From Holacanthus passer (taxonomy: Eukaryota; Chordata; Actinopteri; Pomacanthidae): 64,000 nt of DNA. The notes beneath the pieces were generated by a model. The model saw only the letters and a program-made list of their open reading frames with translations. It did no database searches and was not told the DNA's origin. This document shows positions 38,184 through 49,264 of this stretch, piece after piece; positions within the stretch are counted from its first letter, which is position 1; each line of letters opens with the position of its first letter. Location of the stretch: positions 3,276,001-3,340,000 of the forward strand of contig JAFREQ010000047.1 in the NCBI GenBank assembly GCA_025331565.1, in the 5' to 3' direction. The position numbers and the translations under genes are program-made.

Positions 38184-38609
38184 GCGTCTGTCTGTAGCTG
38201 AATGTGGGCCGTCTCTGTAGCTGTGGTTGCTGTGTGCCAAAGCAGATTAGCACTGTATGGATTGTTTGGACTTTGATGTAGACACTGACGTTCGGCGATA
38301 AGTTTCCCTCCGTACTTTCTTTCCCACAAACACATGGTAGCAACTTTAATGAGCCGTCTCCAGTAGATCAACGCACATGGGTGCAGTTAGTGTGGGTGTG
38401 TACATGGGAATGCATTTTGGGTTTGCGATGTTTGTGATGCCGCCCTCGTTGATCCACGGTCGCTCCCACCCAGTAAACAAAGCACTCAAGTGATTCAATT
38501 AGCATTACTTAAAAATGTCAGGCCCGTTTGCTTTCCCTCGCCACTAGTCGGCCATAAAACGAAAAGAAAAAATGCTGTGTAATAATCTGGGGAAATGAAC
38601 TTCCTTCCA

Positions 38610-39443
38610 TTAAATCTGAGGTTACAAGTCCTATCCTTTAATCAGATCTAAATTTCAAGTCCCACATGAACAAAGGGACGAATACATCCTTTCCATTTTC
38701 CACCTTAGAAACATACCTGAAGTGCAGCCATTTATAAATCTATACAATGCTGAGAAGCTGATTCATACCTTTATTTCAAGTGGACTTGCTTACGCACTAT
38801 AATGCATATAGGCTTCAGCTCATTCAAAACTCCAAGACCAAGAGCAGCACATTAACATCCAGTTTTAGCTGCTCTTCTTCTAACATTCCTCCTTATATAC
38901 AACATCTTTTAAGGGCTAGGACCAAGCTACAGTGCTGACTCCCTTCTTCACTATTTGCCTTCTAGAACACTGCCATCACCTGCTCCTGGTTTATTGCAGG
39001 TGCCTAACAACAGAAAATCAGGGATGCAGCCTTTGACTATCAAACCCCAAAACTATAGATAACACTACCTGTAGATATCAGGGAAGCCAGCTTATGTTTT
39101 GTTTTTAAAAAAAAAGTTCTCTTCAGTTCAACCTTTAACTAATTATGACTTTCCTGATCTTTGCCTGAAACTCTTTGCCTCATACTTACTTGTGCACTGC
39201 TGCACTTCCTTTACCTGATTTTATGCATTCAATATTCTCTATTATTAACTTTATTTTTATTTTTATTATTCGGCAGCTTTATTTTCCATCTTACTGTCCA
39301 TTAATTTTCTATCCCTGTTTTTATGTTCAGCCTATGTCTTTTTTTTTAATGTGAAACACTCGGTGCGTTTAATTTCTTGTTGTAAAGCGCTTTAAGTATT
39401 TTAATATGAAAAGGTGCTTTACAAATAAAGTATTATTATTATT
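38610..39443 (+). mobile_element. 5'-truncated L2-like LINE remnant
   Basis: Conceptual translation in shifting frames gives phrases typical of the C-terminal reverse-transcriptase region of teleost L2/CR1-group LINEs: FKSHMNK near 38654, FHLRNIPEVQPF near 38698, NAEKLIHTFISSGLAYA near 38747, YRLQLIQNS near 38808 and an ITLPVDIREASL phrase near 39056. These match the usual order of the family (SH...K, FHLRNI, AE.LIHAFI.SRLDYCN, LQLIQN, LWN.LP..IR). Several frameshifts and stops break the frame, so it is dead. The 3' region has the GTAAAGCGCTTTAAGTATTT phrase near 39384 and ends ACAAATAAAG plus a TATTATT tail near 39421-39443, as in L2-type 3' ends. Only the last part of the element is present, consistent with 5' truncation. 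It is old, and the exact family was not resolved. Confidence 0.8.
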
Positions 39444-39444
39444 G

Positions 39445-39700
39445 TCCTTCACCTGAGTGAGCTGAAAATCTCTTCCATCAGTGTTTTCCCTTGGTTGACG
39501 TGCCTTTACATTTCCAAAAATAGTGTGCTTTTTAACCTACACATCTCTCCTCTCTCACTGTGATTTTGCTCTCACCAGTGCTTTCACCCTCTTAACACCT
39601 GCACTGTAGATTCAACACTCCCCTGCGTCCGGGTGGTGATAATGGCCGTCACACTTCATATTCCTAACATAGAATTGCAAGAATTGGCCTGCTGGAGCTC
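39445..39700. other. Non-coding gap between LINE and SINE-like remnants
   Basis: No gene or recognisable repeat was seen in this short interval. The sequence is T/C-rich at 39541-39600 without a tandem unit. Confidence 0.5.
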
Positions 39701-39702
39701 AC

Positions 39703-39978
39703 TCATTCATTTTTCTGCACTCGCTTAATCCTTGTCAGGGTCAGACGGGAGCCCGAAGCTTATGCCAGCACACACACCGGGCACAAGGCAGAGAGGCACA
39801 CTGCAAGGTCCAACACACACTTACCTCACACTCCAACTATATGGACAATTCAGATTCTTGAAACCAATTGACTTTTATTGGTTAAACTGTGGGATGGAAC
39901 CTATTTGTTCGTCATCAAACAGATGCAGAAATCTAGAAACCTGGAAAAACATGTTTACTCCACACAGCAGGGACAAGA
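39703..39978 (-). mobile_element. Antisense SINE-like fragment
   Basis: The plus strand follows the order of the reverse complement of a SINE common in teleosts: TCATTCATTTTTCTGCACTC, then a CAGGGTCAGACGGGAGCC block, a GGGCACAAGGCAGAGAGGCA block, CACACACTTACCTCACACTC, a GGACAATTCAGATTCTTGAA block, AACTGTGGGATGGAACC, and near the end ACATGTTTACTCCACACAG. Complete elements, as I recall, continue into a tRNA-derived head with A and B boxes; here sequence beyond about 39978 no longer matches, so the head appears missing or too diverged. The overlapping 117-codon plus frame at 39732-40085 is a by-product. Confidence 0.65.
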
Positions 39979-39984
39979 GATTTG

Positions 39985-42900
39985 ATTTGTGTCTAATTTG
40001 CTCTTATATCAATGATGATGATCCAAATTGTAGAAGATTTAAATCAAAGCTTCTCCTGTCGACAGTAACGCTTTGCCCTAATTGAAATTTTGAGATGTGC
40101 TTTTATTGTAATTTAGTGCAGCACATTTGTAAATAATAAAGGCAGAACCATCAATGATACACTGTTATGGTGAGGATATGAAATACCTGCAGCATGACGA
40201 TAAAGTCACACAGAGCACTTACACTTTCATTAAAGAGAATTGCATTGACTTCTATATTAATGAGTTCAATAAGGGCATCTGGTGCTCCACAGTCACAGCT
40301 GTATTTCTCACAGGTGGAAATTGTAGTAGATGGATCGGCTCTTGTTAGGCGAGAATATTGAACTCGCTGCCACCTTGTTAATGCCAGCTTTATGGCCGAA
40401 TGTGAGCGGGAGACAAGGGCGTACCTGTCCACTGTCAGCCTTTGTTAAATTTGAACAAATTGCCCCGTGTGGACCGGTACCAATGGAGACGTATGAGTGG
40501 TGTGAGTCATAGCTTGTGGACTGTGTCATCACACAGCAGAGCAAACAGAGCAGCGCTGTGTTTTCCAAGGAAGTGCATATGGAGGGAGATTCACTTTGTC
40601 TGCCAGCAGCTGTGGCTCTATTAAGGCCTTGGCTGAATGGATCTGTGGCCATCTGCTCTGGACCAAGATACAGGGAGCGGAACTCCACACTGCCAATATC
40701 TGTAATATTCTGGATCTGACTCTACATGCTCGACACATCGACAACAAAACACTCTCCTGCACAAGCATGAGCCACGGGCGCAGACACACAACCTTTGCAC
40801 TCCTGCGCTGCTCTGCAACACACATTTTTGACCACACGTATTCACATGAGCTGCTCTTTGTCATTTACAAACATGGCTGTTTTCCCAAAACTGAGCAGAG
40901 CTGTTGGTGATTTTTTTATTTTTATTTCTGTGAAGCAGATGGCATCTGTGACCAAAATTGTGTTAGATATGGCTTCGCTTAAATTGGTTGATGTGCAGAC
41001 CGAAGAGTGAGTGCGAGTACTATCATCACCGTCATCATCGCTCCTGGTTTAGATGTGGTTAATGTTGATGCACGTAATCTGTTGTGCACTCTGTGTATTT
41101 TTTGTTCTCCGCTTATCTCTATGCTGATGTATCGAATGGCACCTTCATAGCGAGGTAAAAGCACAACAAATGAGCAAATAAAGCATTATTCATGCAGTGG
41201 CAAAAACATTATTCAGGTCAGGTTAAAGGTCAGAGAAATGAAAACTCAACCACCAATCACCATCTGTGTGAGACATTTTTATATTCCAATACTTTCACAC
41301 AGCACAATGAGCTACTGTTCTTGTGCCGTTAGCACAAAATCCTGTGAACAATCAGGCGGTACAAGCAGGCATATCGGTGCTCGAATTTAAAATGTTAGAT
41401 TTCTCACAATCTCTCATTGTTCCAAAAAAAATGTTTTGGCAGGAAAAGCTGCAAGAGAGGAAGCCAGAAAAGAGAGAAACTCAGCTTTACCCTGAGGTGA
41501 AGAACGGTTTTAAACTGATCCTGTGCATTTCCCCAGATTACACATGAGTGCTGTCGATGCACAGCACATGCCAGCTTGGATTAACATTACTGAAACACAT
41601 ACTGGCACCGAGGAGCTCGCTGGACCAGGAGGACGCCTTGTCCCGTCTGTCGGTGAATCTCCTGCAGCTCAGTGTCTACTGCTTTTTTCTTTTTAACTTT
41701 TGTTGGTTTTGCATATATAAGACACACACACATACATTATGCAACACACACCTGAATGTGAATGTTCTTATTCAAAGCAACTCAAACTTAGACTAATACC
41801 AGCAAATATTCAGGCGTGTGGAATTGAAATAGACAGCTCTGTTAACAGATGTCAAAAACGAAACATGTGACCCTAAAGTGGACATGCTCAGTATGACATA
41901 AGACATACAAGCATGCAGCAGGGGGAATGAGCTCAGAAGAGAACATAATCCCATAACAGGAGGATGGCAAAGGAGGTTCAACAGGGACCTCGTCTTCCAG
42001 AAGTCTTTTCTGAGCCTTAACTAAATCGTCAAACACAACAAAAGACAAAATGGATTGTGTGTACAGCCCTGACTGTCACTGAGAAGACTGACAGCGAGAA
42101 GACAGTTTTTACTCTACATTTACTCTCAGTGTGTATTTTTGTTCAGCTGTAAAAAGTCAATGAAAGCTACATTTTATCTGAATTGACATTCAAAGTATTC
42201 AATTAAAAACCCAATTACAGTCGACATGGAGATTAATAGTAGAGGCTGCCTGTGTGTGTGTGTGAGTGTGTGCGCTTCTGCATGTCAAGGTCTATTAAAA
42301 GTACTTTATATGACTTCTTATGCAGAAATCCTATTTTTGCATGTAAGTGCAGATGTGCTCCCCCCATTAGCATGAAACATTTAAACTGAATTGCTCTCAG
42401 CTTGCCTTGACATGCTCGTGTTTTTCTTTCTGAGGACAGAATAAATATTTGACCTCTCAAATCACTGGAGAATTGACCAGAATCTTTTTCTCCTGCATTA
42501 ATTCACGTTATGTTCTGCAGTAGCAATGTCGTGGTTCGCACAAGAAAGCACTGTACACTGGCAGATGGGATTCTGGGTATGTTGTCTCTGTGCATGCTTA
42601 AATGCCCGTGTGTGTAATTACAAGGATTTTGAGTGATTTCTGTATTATATTTCCAATCCTACTCCATTGAGAGGATGACAGATCCAATTCACTGCCACAG
42701 AGGACAGTTTGTGTTTATGCCAGTTTCTTGTATGAAATGTCTTGTCTGTACAGTAGCAGCCACAGCACCATGCTTTATGTCCTGCTTTCCCAGGAAATTC
42801 TCCACAAAGTACACCAGTTCATCATCATCTTGTCCATTTTTTTTTTACTAAACGTTGCCACAAATTTGGGCTTTAATGCCAATGAAACTCACCATTGCAA

Positions 42901-43160
42901 CTATTTTGCTCTTTCCGGGTTTGACTAAGAATTATAAGTTGTTCATCATCGTTTACCCGGAAAAACAGATTATGGAAGGTAGTCCAAAGGGTGAAATGGA
43001 TCAAAATGAGTGGTACTGAAAAGACAAGAAAGAGTCACAGAAATGTTAGGAATTTTCACCTGTAATTTCACCTCTGAATGATGGCACCACATCTCTGCTG
43101 GAAATGATGCGTTGAGCTCGAATAAAAAGCAGGAAACATGACCTTGCTCTTGCCAATTAC
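39985..43160. other. Non-coding stretch, no gene recognised
   Basis: No gene was recognised. The region 40240-40700 is densely covered by overlapping frames on both strands, none with a known domain. It contains phrases such as CAGCCTTTGTTAAATTTGAA of the texture seen in conserved regulatory DNA. Interrupted CA and TG runs lie near 41722-41752 and 42248-42272. No promoter or splice pattern was convincing. Confidence 0.5.

Positions 43161-43165
<5 letters not shown>

Positions 43166-43203
<38 letters not shown>
43166..43203. repeat. (CT)n microsatellite
   Basis: A CT tract of about nineteen units with one GT interruption near its start. It explains the Arg/Glu alternation in the minus-strand frames over 42970-43345. 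Confidence 0.93.
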
Positions 43204-43205
<2 letters not shown>

Positions 43206-43503
43206 CATTCAAATCCAAACCAGACAAGCCAGCTGAAAACATGACGTCCTACACAGCCTCCCCTCAGTAGTATCTGTGCTGTGGAGTGTGATGAATGAAT
43301 GAACAAACACACAGCCAAACACATAATGGATGGATAGAGATCCATCCGTGCCCCGCTCCCACGTTTTTCAATACAAAATGAAAATGCAGCGCTGCTTCAA
43401 TTACAGCTCCCTGCCACTTGTAAAAGCTCTCAATCAGTGCCTGCAGAAACTTACAACAGCCCTACAAAGCCTCACACAGATGAAGGAAAAGTGTCCTCTT
43501 GAC

Positions 43504-43538
43504 TGTGTGTGTGTGTGTGTGTATGTGTGTGTGTGTGT
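43504..43538. repeat. (TG)n microsatellite
   Basis: A TG tract of about seventeen units with one TATG interruption, continuing into ACACGTGCAC. It generates the Val/Cys-repeat frames on the plus strand, which are not real proteins. Confidence 0.93.
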
Positions 43539-43544
43539 ACACGT

Positions 43545-44315
43545 GCACTTGCATGCATTGTGGGCACAGCTTGGCAGCGCGGTTGCGCATGTGGTGTGTG
43601 TTTTGGGTGCAGCCCATTTGTGTGTGTATCCGGCTCAGTGATGCTCGCTGCTTTTCAGACCTTCTGGGCCTGTTACTCCCCTGCCACCGCTCCAACCTGT
43701 CAGCTCCCTCCTCCTCCTGTCTCTCGGTGTCTCTCGTTCGGTCTCTCTCCGCGAGCTGATGAATGGTCTCCAGGTGATGAGGTGACAGTGGTTGTAACTG
43801 CTCGATCGTTCCTTCCAGGATTTTGAAAGGTGCTTTATTTTGGCTAGAGATGCAAACCCTTCAGACGAGATCTCTTCAGGTCGCGGATGGTGACACTATT
43901 ATGAAATGAATGCCGCTGTCCTAAAATTCAATCACATCTCAAAAGATGTCCTGTGAAGTCTGCTAATGTCGAGCGGCAGGATACAGCGAGCTGTGTTTCA
44001 AATGATTTGTGGACGCTCGTGAAGGTTTACAGTACAACCTGTATGTGCCAGTCAGACTTTAGCGCCTCTCACATATTTTTTTCTTCATCTGTTTAGACTC
44101 TGCGCAAGACACAGGATCAAAAAGAGCTTCTTTTTGCATAAAAAGACAGTGCTAACAGTTTCCTCTGTGACAGTAGCTTAAGCAGACCAGAATATAATGC
44201 AGACACAAGATTATGTAATGTGTGAGAAGCACATCTCACACAAGGAGAAAATCTCTCGCGTCTGACTAAGCTAACACTAATGTGATAAAATGTGATTCAG
44301 TTCCACATAGTCTTT
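43545..44315. other. Non-coding stretch, no gene recognised
   Basis: Beyond the TG-rich flank and C/T-rich DNA at 43670-43750, nothing was recognised. Overlapping plus frames at 43499-43826 are extensions of the TG tract. Confidence 0.5.
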
Positions 44316-44317
44316 TA

Positions 44318-44680
44318 GTGCTGAAATGATGAGTCGATTCATTATTCCATCAATGAGCAAGTTTGATGATCAATCATTTATATCAGTCATTTATAAAGGA
44401 AAGAAGCCAAACTCACCAGTTTCAGCCTCTCAAATGTGAGGATTTGCTGTGAATATCTTTGATATTGATATTGAATATGTTTGTGTTGATTAGACAAAAC
44501 ATGACAGTTTATACACAACTTGGTCTCAGGACAGATTGTAAGGACCCTTGAGGCAAACTGTGATTTACGATTCTGGGCTACATAAATAAAATTGACTTCA
44601 CTTGACTTGACTTGAGTAATCGACTAATTGTGACTAATCGGCAGATTATGTCATAATGAACATGCAGTAATTGTTGGTCC
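44318..44680. mobile_element. Putative non-autonomous DNA transposon, interrupted by a LINE tail
   Basis: The left part at 44318-44506 carries GTGCTGAAATGATGAGTCGA, AGTCATTTATAAAGGAAAGA, a CCAAACTCACCAGTTTCAGC block, CTCAAATGTGAGGATTTGCT and a GTTGATTAGACAAAACATGA block. The right part at about 44617-44680 carries AATCGACTAATTGTGACTAA and TCGGCAGATTATGTCATAAT. Both parts are in the order of a very common percomorph repeat with GATTAATCG-rich ends, related to the fragment at 11316-11487. The middle portion expected between them is missing and a LINE 3' tail sits there instead. Non-coding throughout. Confidence 0.65.
44521..44615 (+). mobile_element. LINE 3' tail inserted in an older repeat
   Basis: The sequence reads TTGAGGCAAACTGTGATTTA, then TTCTGGGCTACATAAATAAA followed by ATTGACTTCACTTGACTTGA. 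The GGGCTAYATAAATAAA plus CTTGA tandem tail is the familiar 3' end of teleost L2/CR1-type LINEs. Only about 95 bp remain, consistent with severe 5' truncation. It separates two halves of the surrounding DNA-transposon-like repeat, so it inserted later. No clear target-site duplication was seen. Confidence 0.65.
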
Positions 44681-44684
44681 GTCA

Positions 44685-47650
44685 GGGTCTGTGCAGTGCG
44701 TGATTGGATGTAATGCTTTGTACAGTGCTACATTGATCATATAACATGAAACATTCAGCAAACAAGCTTGTGAGCTGTTGCGCCAAAATAACTTGTGTCA
44801 TCCTGTTCCTATATTCAGGTGATAAACAGGTTTGCTTAAATAGCCAGTTTCAATGGTGTCTAACTGAGCTCATAAACATCAATGTTATATTAGTTATAGC
44901 CCTGCTGCTTTAAGTTTACATGAATGAAAAAGCATCCGCAAGCTGGAATGGAGCAAATAAGCATTATTTATATGTATCAGAATCTGTGGATTTTTTATGG
45001 ATTAATTAATAGTTAAGAGTAAAGTCAAAGGTCCATTCATTGCATTGCACTACGCACATGCAAAATGACACACCAAAATTAACCTAAAACGTAAAATGAG
45101 CCACTCAGTTCAACATCAGTTAGAAGCACTCCATCATAACAGCGCTTGTTTAATCTTCCCTATTGCACTTGCTCTTATATCAGGAATTGCAGTGTGAGGC
45201 TGTGGTATAATTATGATTTATGTCAACAATGAGCCTGTGTTTTTCACCATTTGATTGCTTGTTCACTGAAGTGCTGGTACCTAAATTCTCCCTCGCCAGA
45301 ATTAATAATTATTAGTCCTTTGCTCTCTCTCCGTTTCAGTCGTTATTTTCCACTGCTGTCTCAGTCCCTCGTTTTCTGCTGCAGGTTTCACCCAGTGAAT
45401 GCTAAACACACATCACGGCTCTCATCTCGCACATCCAATTTCGCCCATTGAGCAATGAAAGATTTATTTCGATGTGATTTACTACATCGTCAAAGGCATT
45501 TCCACTCTCTCCTGTATCTGTTTTTCCTCTTTCTGTGCCTCCGCGAGAGGCTGCCACTTCATGTCTGAGTCTAAAGACCAAATGCGATGTAAAATTACAT
45601 ATTTCAGCATTGAACTAAATGTTCATTGCTTCTCTTTTGATGACTTGGTGACAGAGTGGGAGTACAAACCCAGAGACAGGCGTTGTGCTGCAATTATCTC
45701 GAGTCAAACAGTGTCAACGCTCGTCATTTTATGAAACGCGGTGATTTCAATTCAGCTAGCAGCTGCTTATTTGGTGTATTGACATATACTGTATGTTAAA
45801 TATACTGTATATACAGCATATGACAGGAGGGCTCATTACTTCACCACGTCACTGCCTGGAAAATAGTCATTAATTAACCAATCTGCTAACAGTATCACTG
45901 AAAAGAGTCCAACGTGACTGTTGGCATCGACTCAGGCTCGGCTCGCCAATATGTTGCCAGGTTGAGTGTTTGATTGAGCCTGCCTGCAGGACCAGATTAA
46001 TGAGGTCTACACATACGTGCCAGGCAAGATCAATGAATCAAAGAAAAATAATTGAAGACTTTTCAAATGGCAGTCTGACCCAGGTCTCGTCTGCTTATTT
46101 GAGTGTATATTCACATCCATTTGTTACCGCCGACGAAGGCCTCTCGCAGAGGCTCAATCATCCGAGGGGAGGCTTTTCAGATGACATCATGAGTCCCCAG
46201 GTGGTTGATTTGTCAGTATAAAACCATCAGTCACAGTTTTTGTCATGATAGCTCAACTTTTAATACAGGGACTTTCATGCTGGGAATCTGTCCTTTTGAT
46301 TTGCTGCTGAAAAAATAAAAAAGGCTGATATACAGACTTTTTCAATGAAGTCGGTGAGGGCTTTTGAGACCAGGGTGCTGCAACGGAGCCCGGAACTGAT
46401 GATTCAAGGAGGACGTAGGTGTGTGTTGTCCCTGAATTGTCAGTCAGCTTTGCTGTAGTGACTGTGTGTATTTATCACCACCCTTAAGTGCTCTCACAGA
46501 GTGCCTTAGGGGCTATAACTCTGACTAATGGAAAACAAAGACCAGGCCAAGACGGACAGGACACTGCATCTCTCCTCCTGGCACACCAACCTGCGTCACC
46601 TTTACTCTTCGTGAAGAGCCAGACCTACAAAATTCTGTATTTAGCAATATATTTTTGCCTTCATATAAAAGCTCTGTCTGTCTGCAAATGAATGCTCCGT
46701 GCACAACTTTTGATAGGTAGTGCATGGCTTTAGCAGCGTCTCATTGGGGCCACCCGGGTTCATGGAGATACAGCACCACAAACTGAGACTCCACCGTTTG
46801 CTGTTTACACACAGGAGGTCGCGCTTATCCGGGTGTGCATTGACTGTCATGTCTGCCAAAATGGCTTGCGTTGGCTGTGACAGTTAATAGATTGGCGTAA
46901 GAGAAAAAAGGCAGCGAGGAGAACGATAGGTTGTGAGATGGAGCGATTGAGGAATAGTGAAAACGTGGGACGTAGAGAGGACGCATTGACGCGTGAATAA
47001 CCAAATGCAGTAGTCTACACTTACTTAGCCTTCGCTGTGGAGCAGATAAACTCGTTTGACCTCAGAGCATGCTTCGGGGAAGTGAAAGGAGATATAAAGA
47101 GAGAATATAAACCAGCCTCTCTGTCACTCTTTTCTTTATCAACTGCAGGGATGCAGCTGTCCAGATATGATTTTTAAACTCCCATCTCTCTCTGCTCATC
47201 CAAAATGCAGCTTGCTCTTACACCACAGCAGGCACACGTCACACCATGTGTCAGCCAGTGACACTATCTGATTAGCTTTCATGCACCTGCTGTCAAACAA
47301 ACCTTTTTTTGTTTCAAAGTACAGAGATAGACAGTTACCTCCCTTCGTGTCCTTGTTTTGCTTCCTCTCCTCTCTGCTCCACATGCACTAACTTACACGC
47401 CAAACTTCAGATGAACAGGTGGTAAATGTATGGAAGGATGCTGCAACCTTGCTCGGCTCGCTGTGGTATGCTGACGACGACCTTTTCAGTTACTTATCCT
47501 CATGAGAAGGTTGACATGCTACTCTAACTCCAAAGTGGATGTTTTCAAAGTGAGTAACATCTTCTATTATGTGGGTTATTTAAGAACATTGTGTTGTGTT
47601 TAACCAGAGCCTACTGGCAGTTTTTTATTTTTATTTTTTTCACCTTCACA
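44685..47650. other. Non-coding stretch, no gene recognised
   Basis: No gene was recognised. A TA-rich, partly palindromic segment with three ATACTGTAT-type phrases lies at 45782-45822. The part at 45840-46215 has TTAATTAA and AGATTAATGAGG motifs and unique texture. Purine-rich DNA lies at 46895-47000. The frames at 46525-46725 and 46488-46691 overlap on opposite strands. Confidence 0.5.
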
Positions 47651-47654
47651 GACC

Positions 47655-47676
47655 TTTTTTTTTTTTTTTTTTTTTT
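47655..47676. repeat. T22 homopolymer
   Basis: Twenty-two consecutive T residues. If it were a retroposed poly(A) tail, the element would lie on the minus strand with its body to the right, but no known element was recognised there. Confidence 0.95.
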
Positions 47677-47679
47677 GTA

Positions 47680-48835
47680 TTCTGTCTGCTACACCGTTTC
47701 CCTGCTTGAAAAAAACAAGACAGACTCTCAGTGACTGGAAACAAAACTTCTAATTATTGTCAGTAATTATTGTTGCAGCATTTTCTTTAAATGTCCTACT
47801 CGGAGCACCAGGCCAGTCAGCTCCTTTTAGAACCAAGAACACGAGAAGGGAACATTTTATTGTAATTTATAAAAACACTTATGTCAGTTTCTGAGATATG
47901 TGCGTACATTGTGAGAAATCAATGTCTCCAAATGGCCTCGATCATCAATACGTGTCAGGTGGCTCTTTGGTGCTTGATAGCAGCATGTGCACAGGTTTGC
48001 GAGGGTTGTTGCAGCTGATGTGTTGTGTCGGGCGTTGCAGGTAAATAAATCAATCGCCCCTCTCTAATGGCAGAGTTAATGGAGCTCGTTGTTGGCCGAG
48101 GGGCTTTGATGTCTATGGGTGTCATAGTGTTATCTACCTCCGCGAATGGCAATTATGCAGCATGTGTGTCCGTCCATTTGTGCTTTGCTTATGGTCAGAG
48201 GTGGACAGCGAAAACAGTGACGCGACGAAAGTGGGAGATGGTGCAGACGGCATTTTTCTGTCATCTATTTGTCAGATGGTGAAAATGGTCTTTTGATAAA
48301 GGACAAAATTTTGGCCTCTCACCACACACTGCAACAGAAGGCCACATGTACGCACACAAACACACACGCTGACTCTGACTTTCACTTCCGTCCAGCTTAG
48401 TCAGAGAGAGAAATCCAGTCGAGGACAGCAACCATTTCTGCCTCCACACCCCTGTATTTGCACTTGTGCTCAGACATGTGTAGAATTTTAAAGGTTAGAT
48501 GAGGATAGATGGCCATTACATAGAATATTAGTAATGTATGTAATGGATTTCATCTCCCTTAAGCTCCCATCTGAAAAGGGAATTTTTCACTATTTTAGCA
48601 GTAAATCACAGATAATTACAAAGCGTTATTAATTTCAGTGAGAGTAAAACTTTGATAAAGGCTCTGGTGTGAAAGGTTTATTAAGTTATGGGAGCAGTTG
48701 GTGAGCTTTCCTGTAACAGTCAGCAGCTGGTTGTTTGTGCACAGGATAAGCCAGGGAGTTGTTTTTGGGGTTATATTTGCTCTGAGTTAAGTCTGTCAGG
48801 TAGTTTTTAATCCCAGACCATGTCTTTTGCTCCTG
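47680..48835. other. Non-coding stretch, no gene recognised
   Basis: No gene or clear repeat was recognised. A short CA-rich run lies at 48353-48368. Frames at 47955-48152 (minus) and 48067-48282 (plus) overlap on opposite strands without known domains. Confidence 0.5.
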
Positions 48836-48839
48836 ACAA

Positions 48840-49260
48840 GTTCTAAGATCCAAATAAAATCGGTTGATCTTGTTGAGAGCAAAACGCGAGATTCACTCTC
48901 TTGTCCCATATTGTAGGAAATTTGGATCAGGCTCATCATCAATTAAAAAATACACATACATAAAAGATGGGGTCAGGCAGCTACAGGAAGCAACACTGAA
49001 GTTAAATAAAGGTGCTACAACTTGAAAATCATCAATAATCAATCAATAATATAAATAAAGCTCTGTTCATTCCATATTGATTTCATCCTTATTTCATCTG
49101 CTGCCATCTAAACTTGGTACTGAAGTAGGGATAAAGGTGTTTTTAAATCTGTTCAATCGACATCGTGGTACTCTATACCTCCTCCCTGATGGCACTTGCT
49201 GCTACTTAGTCTAGGAGTTAAGTGCTGCCCATGAAATGTGCCTCGGGGAAAATAATGTCC
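48840..49260. repeat. Possible decayed retrotransposon-derived sequence
   Basis: The phrases GGGATAAAGGTGTTTTTAAA (near 49129), CATCGTGGTACTCTATACCT (near 49161) and CCTCCCTGATGGCACTTGCT resemble a segment I remember next to the 3' ends of some teleost retroelements. The upstream part, with GTTGAGAGCAAAACGCGAGA (near 48874), may belong to it. The match is from memory and weak, and family and strand are not determined. Confidence 0.3.
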
Positions 49261-49264
49261 ATTA

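Larger units (their letters stand above)
35875..38600. other. Non-coding stretch, no gene recognised
   Basis: No gene was recognised. A run of 12 C followed directly by 9 T lies at 37009-37029, and a 12-T run at 37322-37333. T/C-rich DNA at 37430-37520 and 37640-37980 accounts for the 153-codon plus frame at 37587-38048. A CA tract and a TG tract lie about 150 bp apart and are listed separately. Confidence 0.5.

Noticed and set aside
43499..43826. Cys/Val-rich plus frames around the TG tract
   Set aside because: Direct translation of the TG microsatellite and its flank, in overlapping frames.
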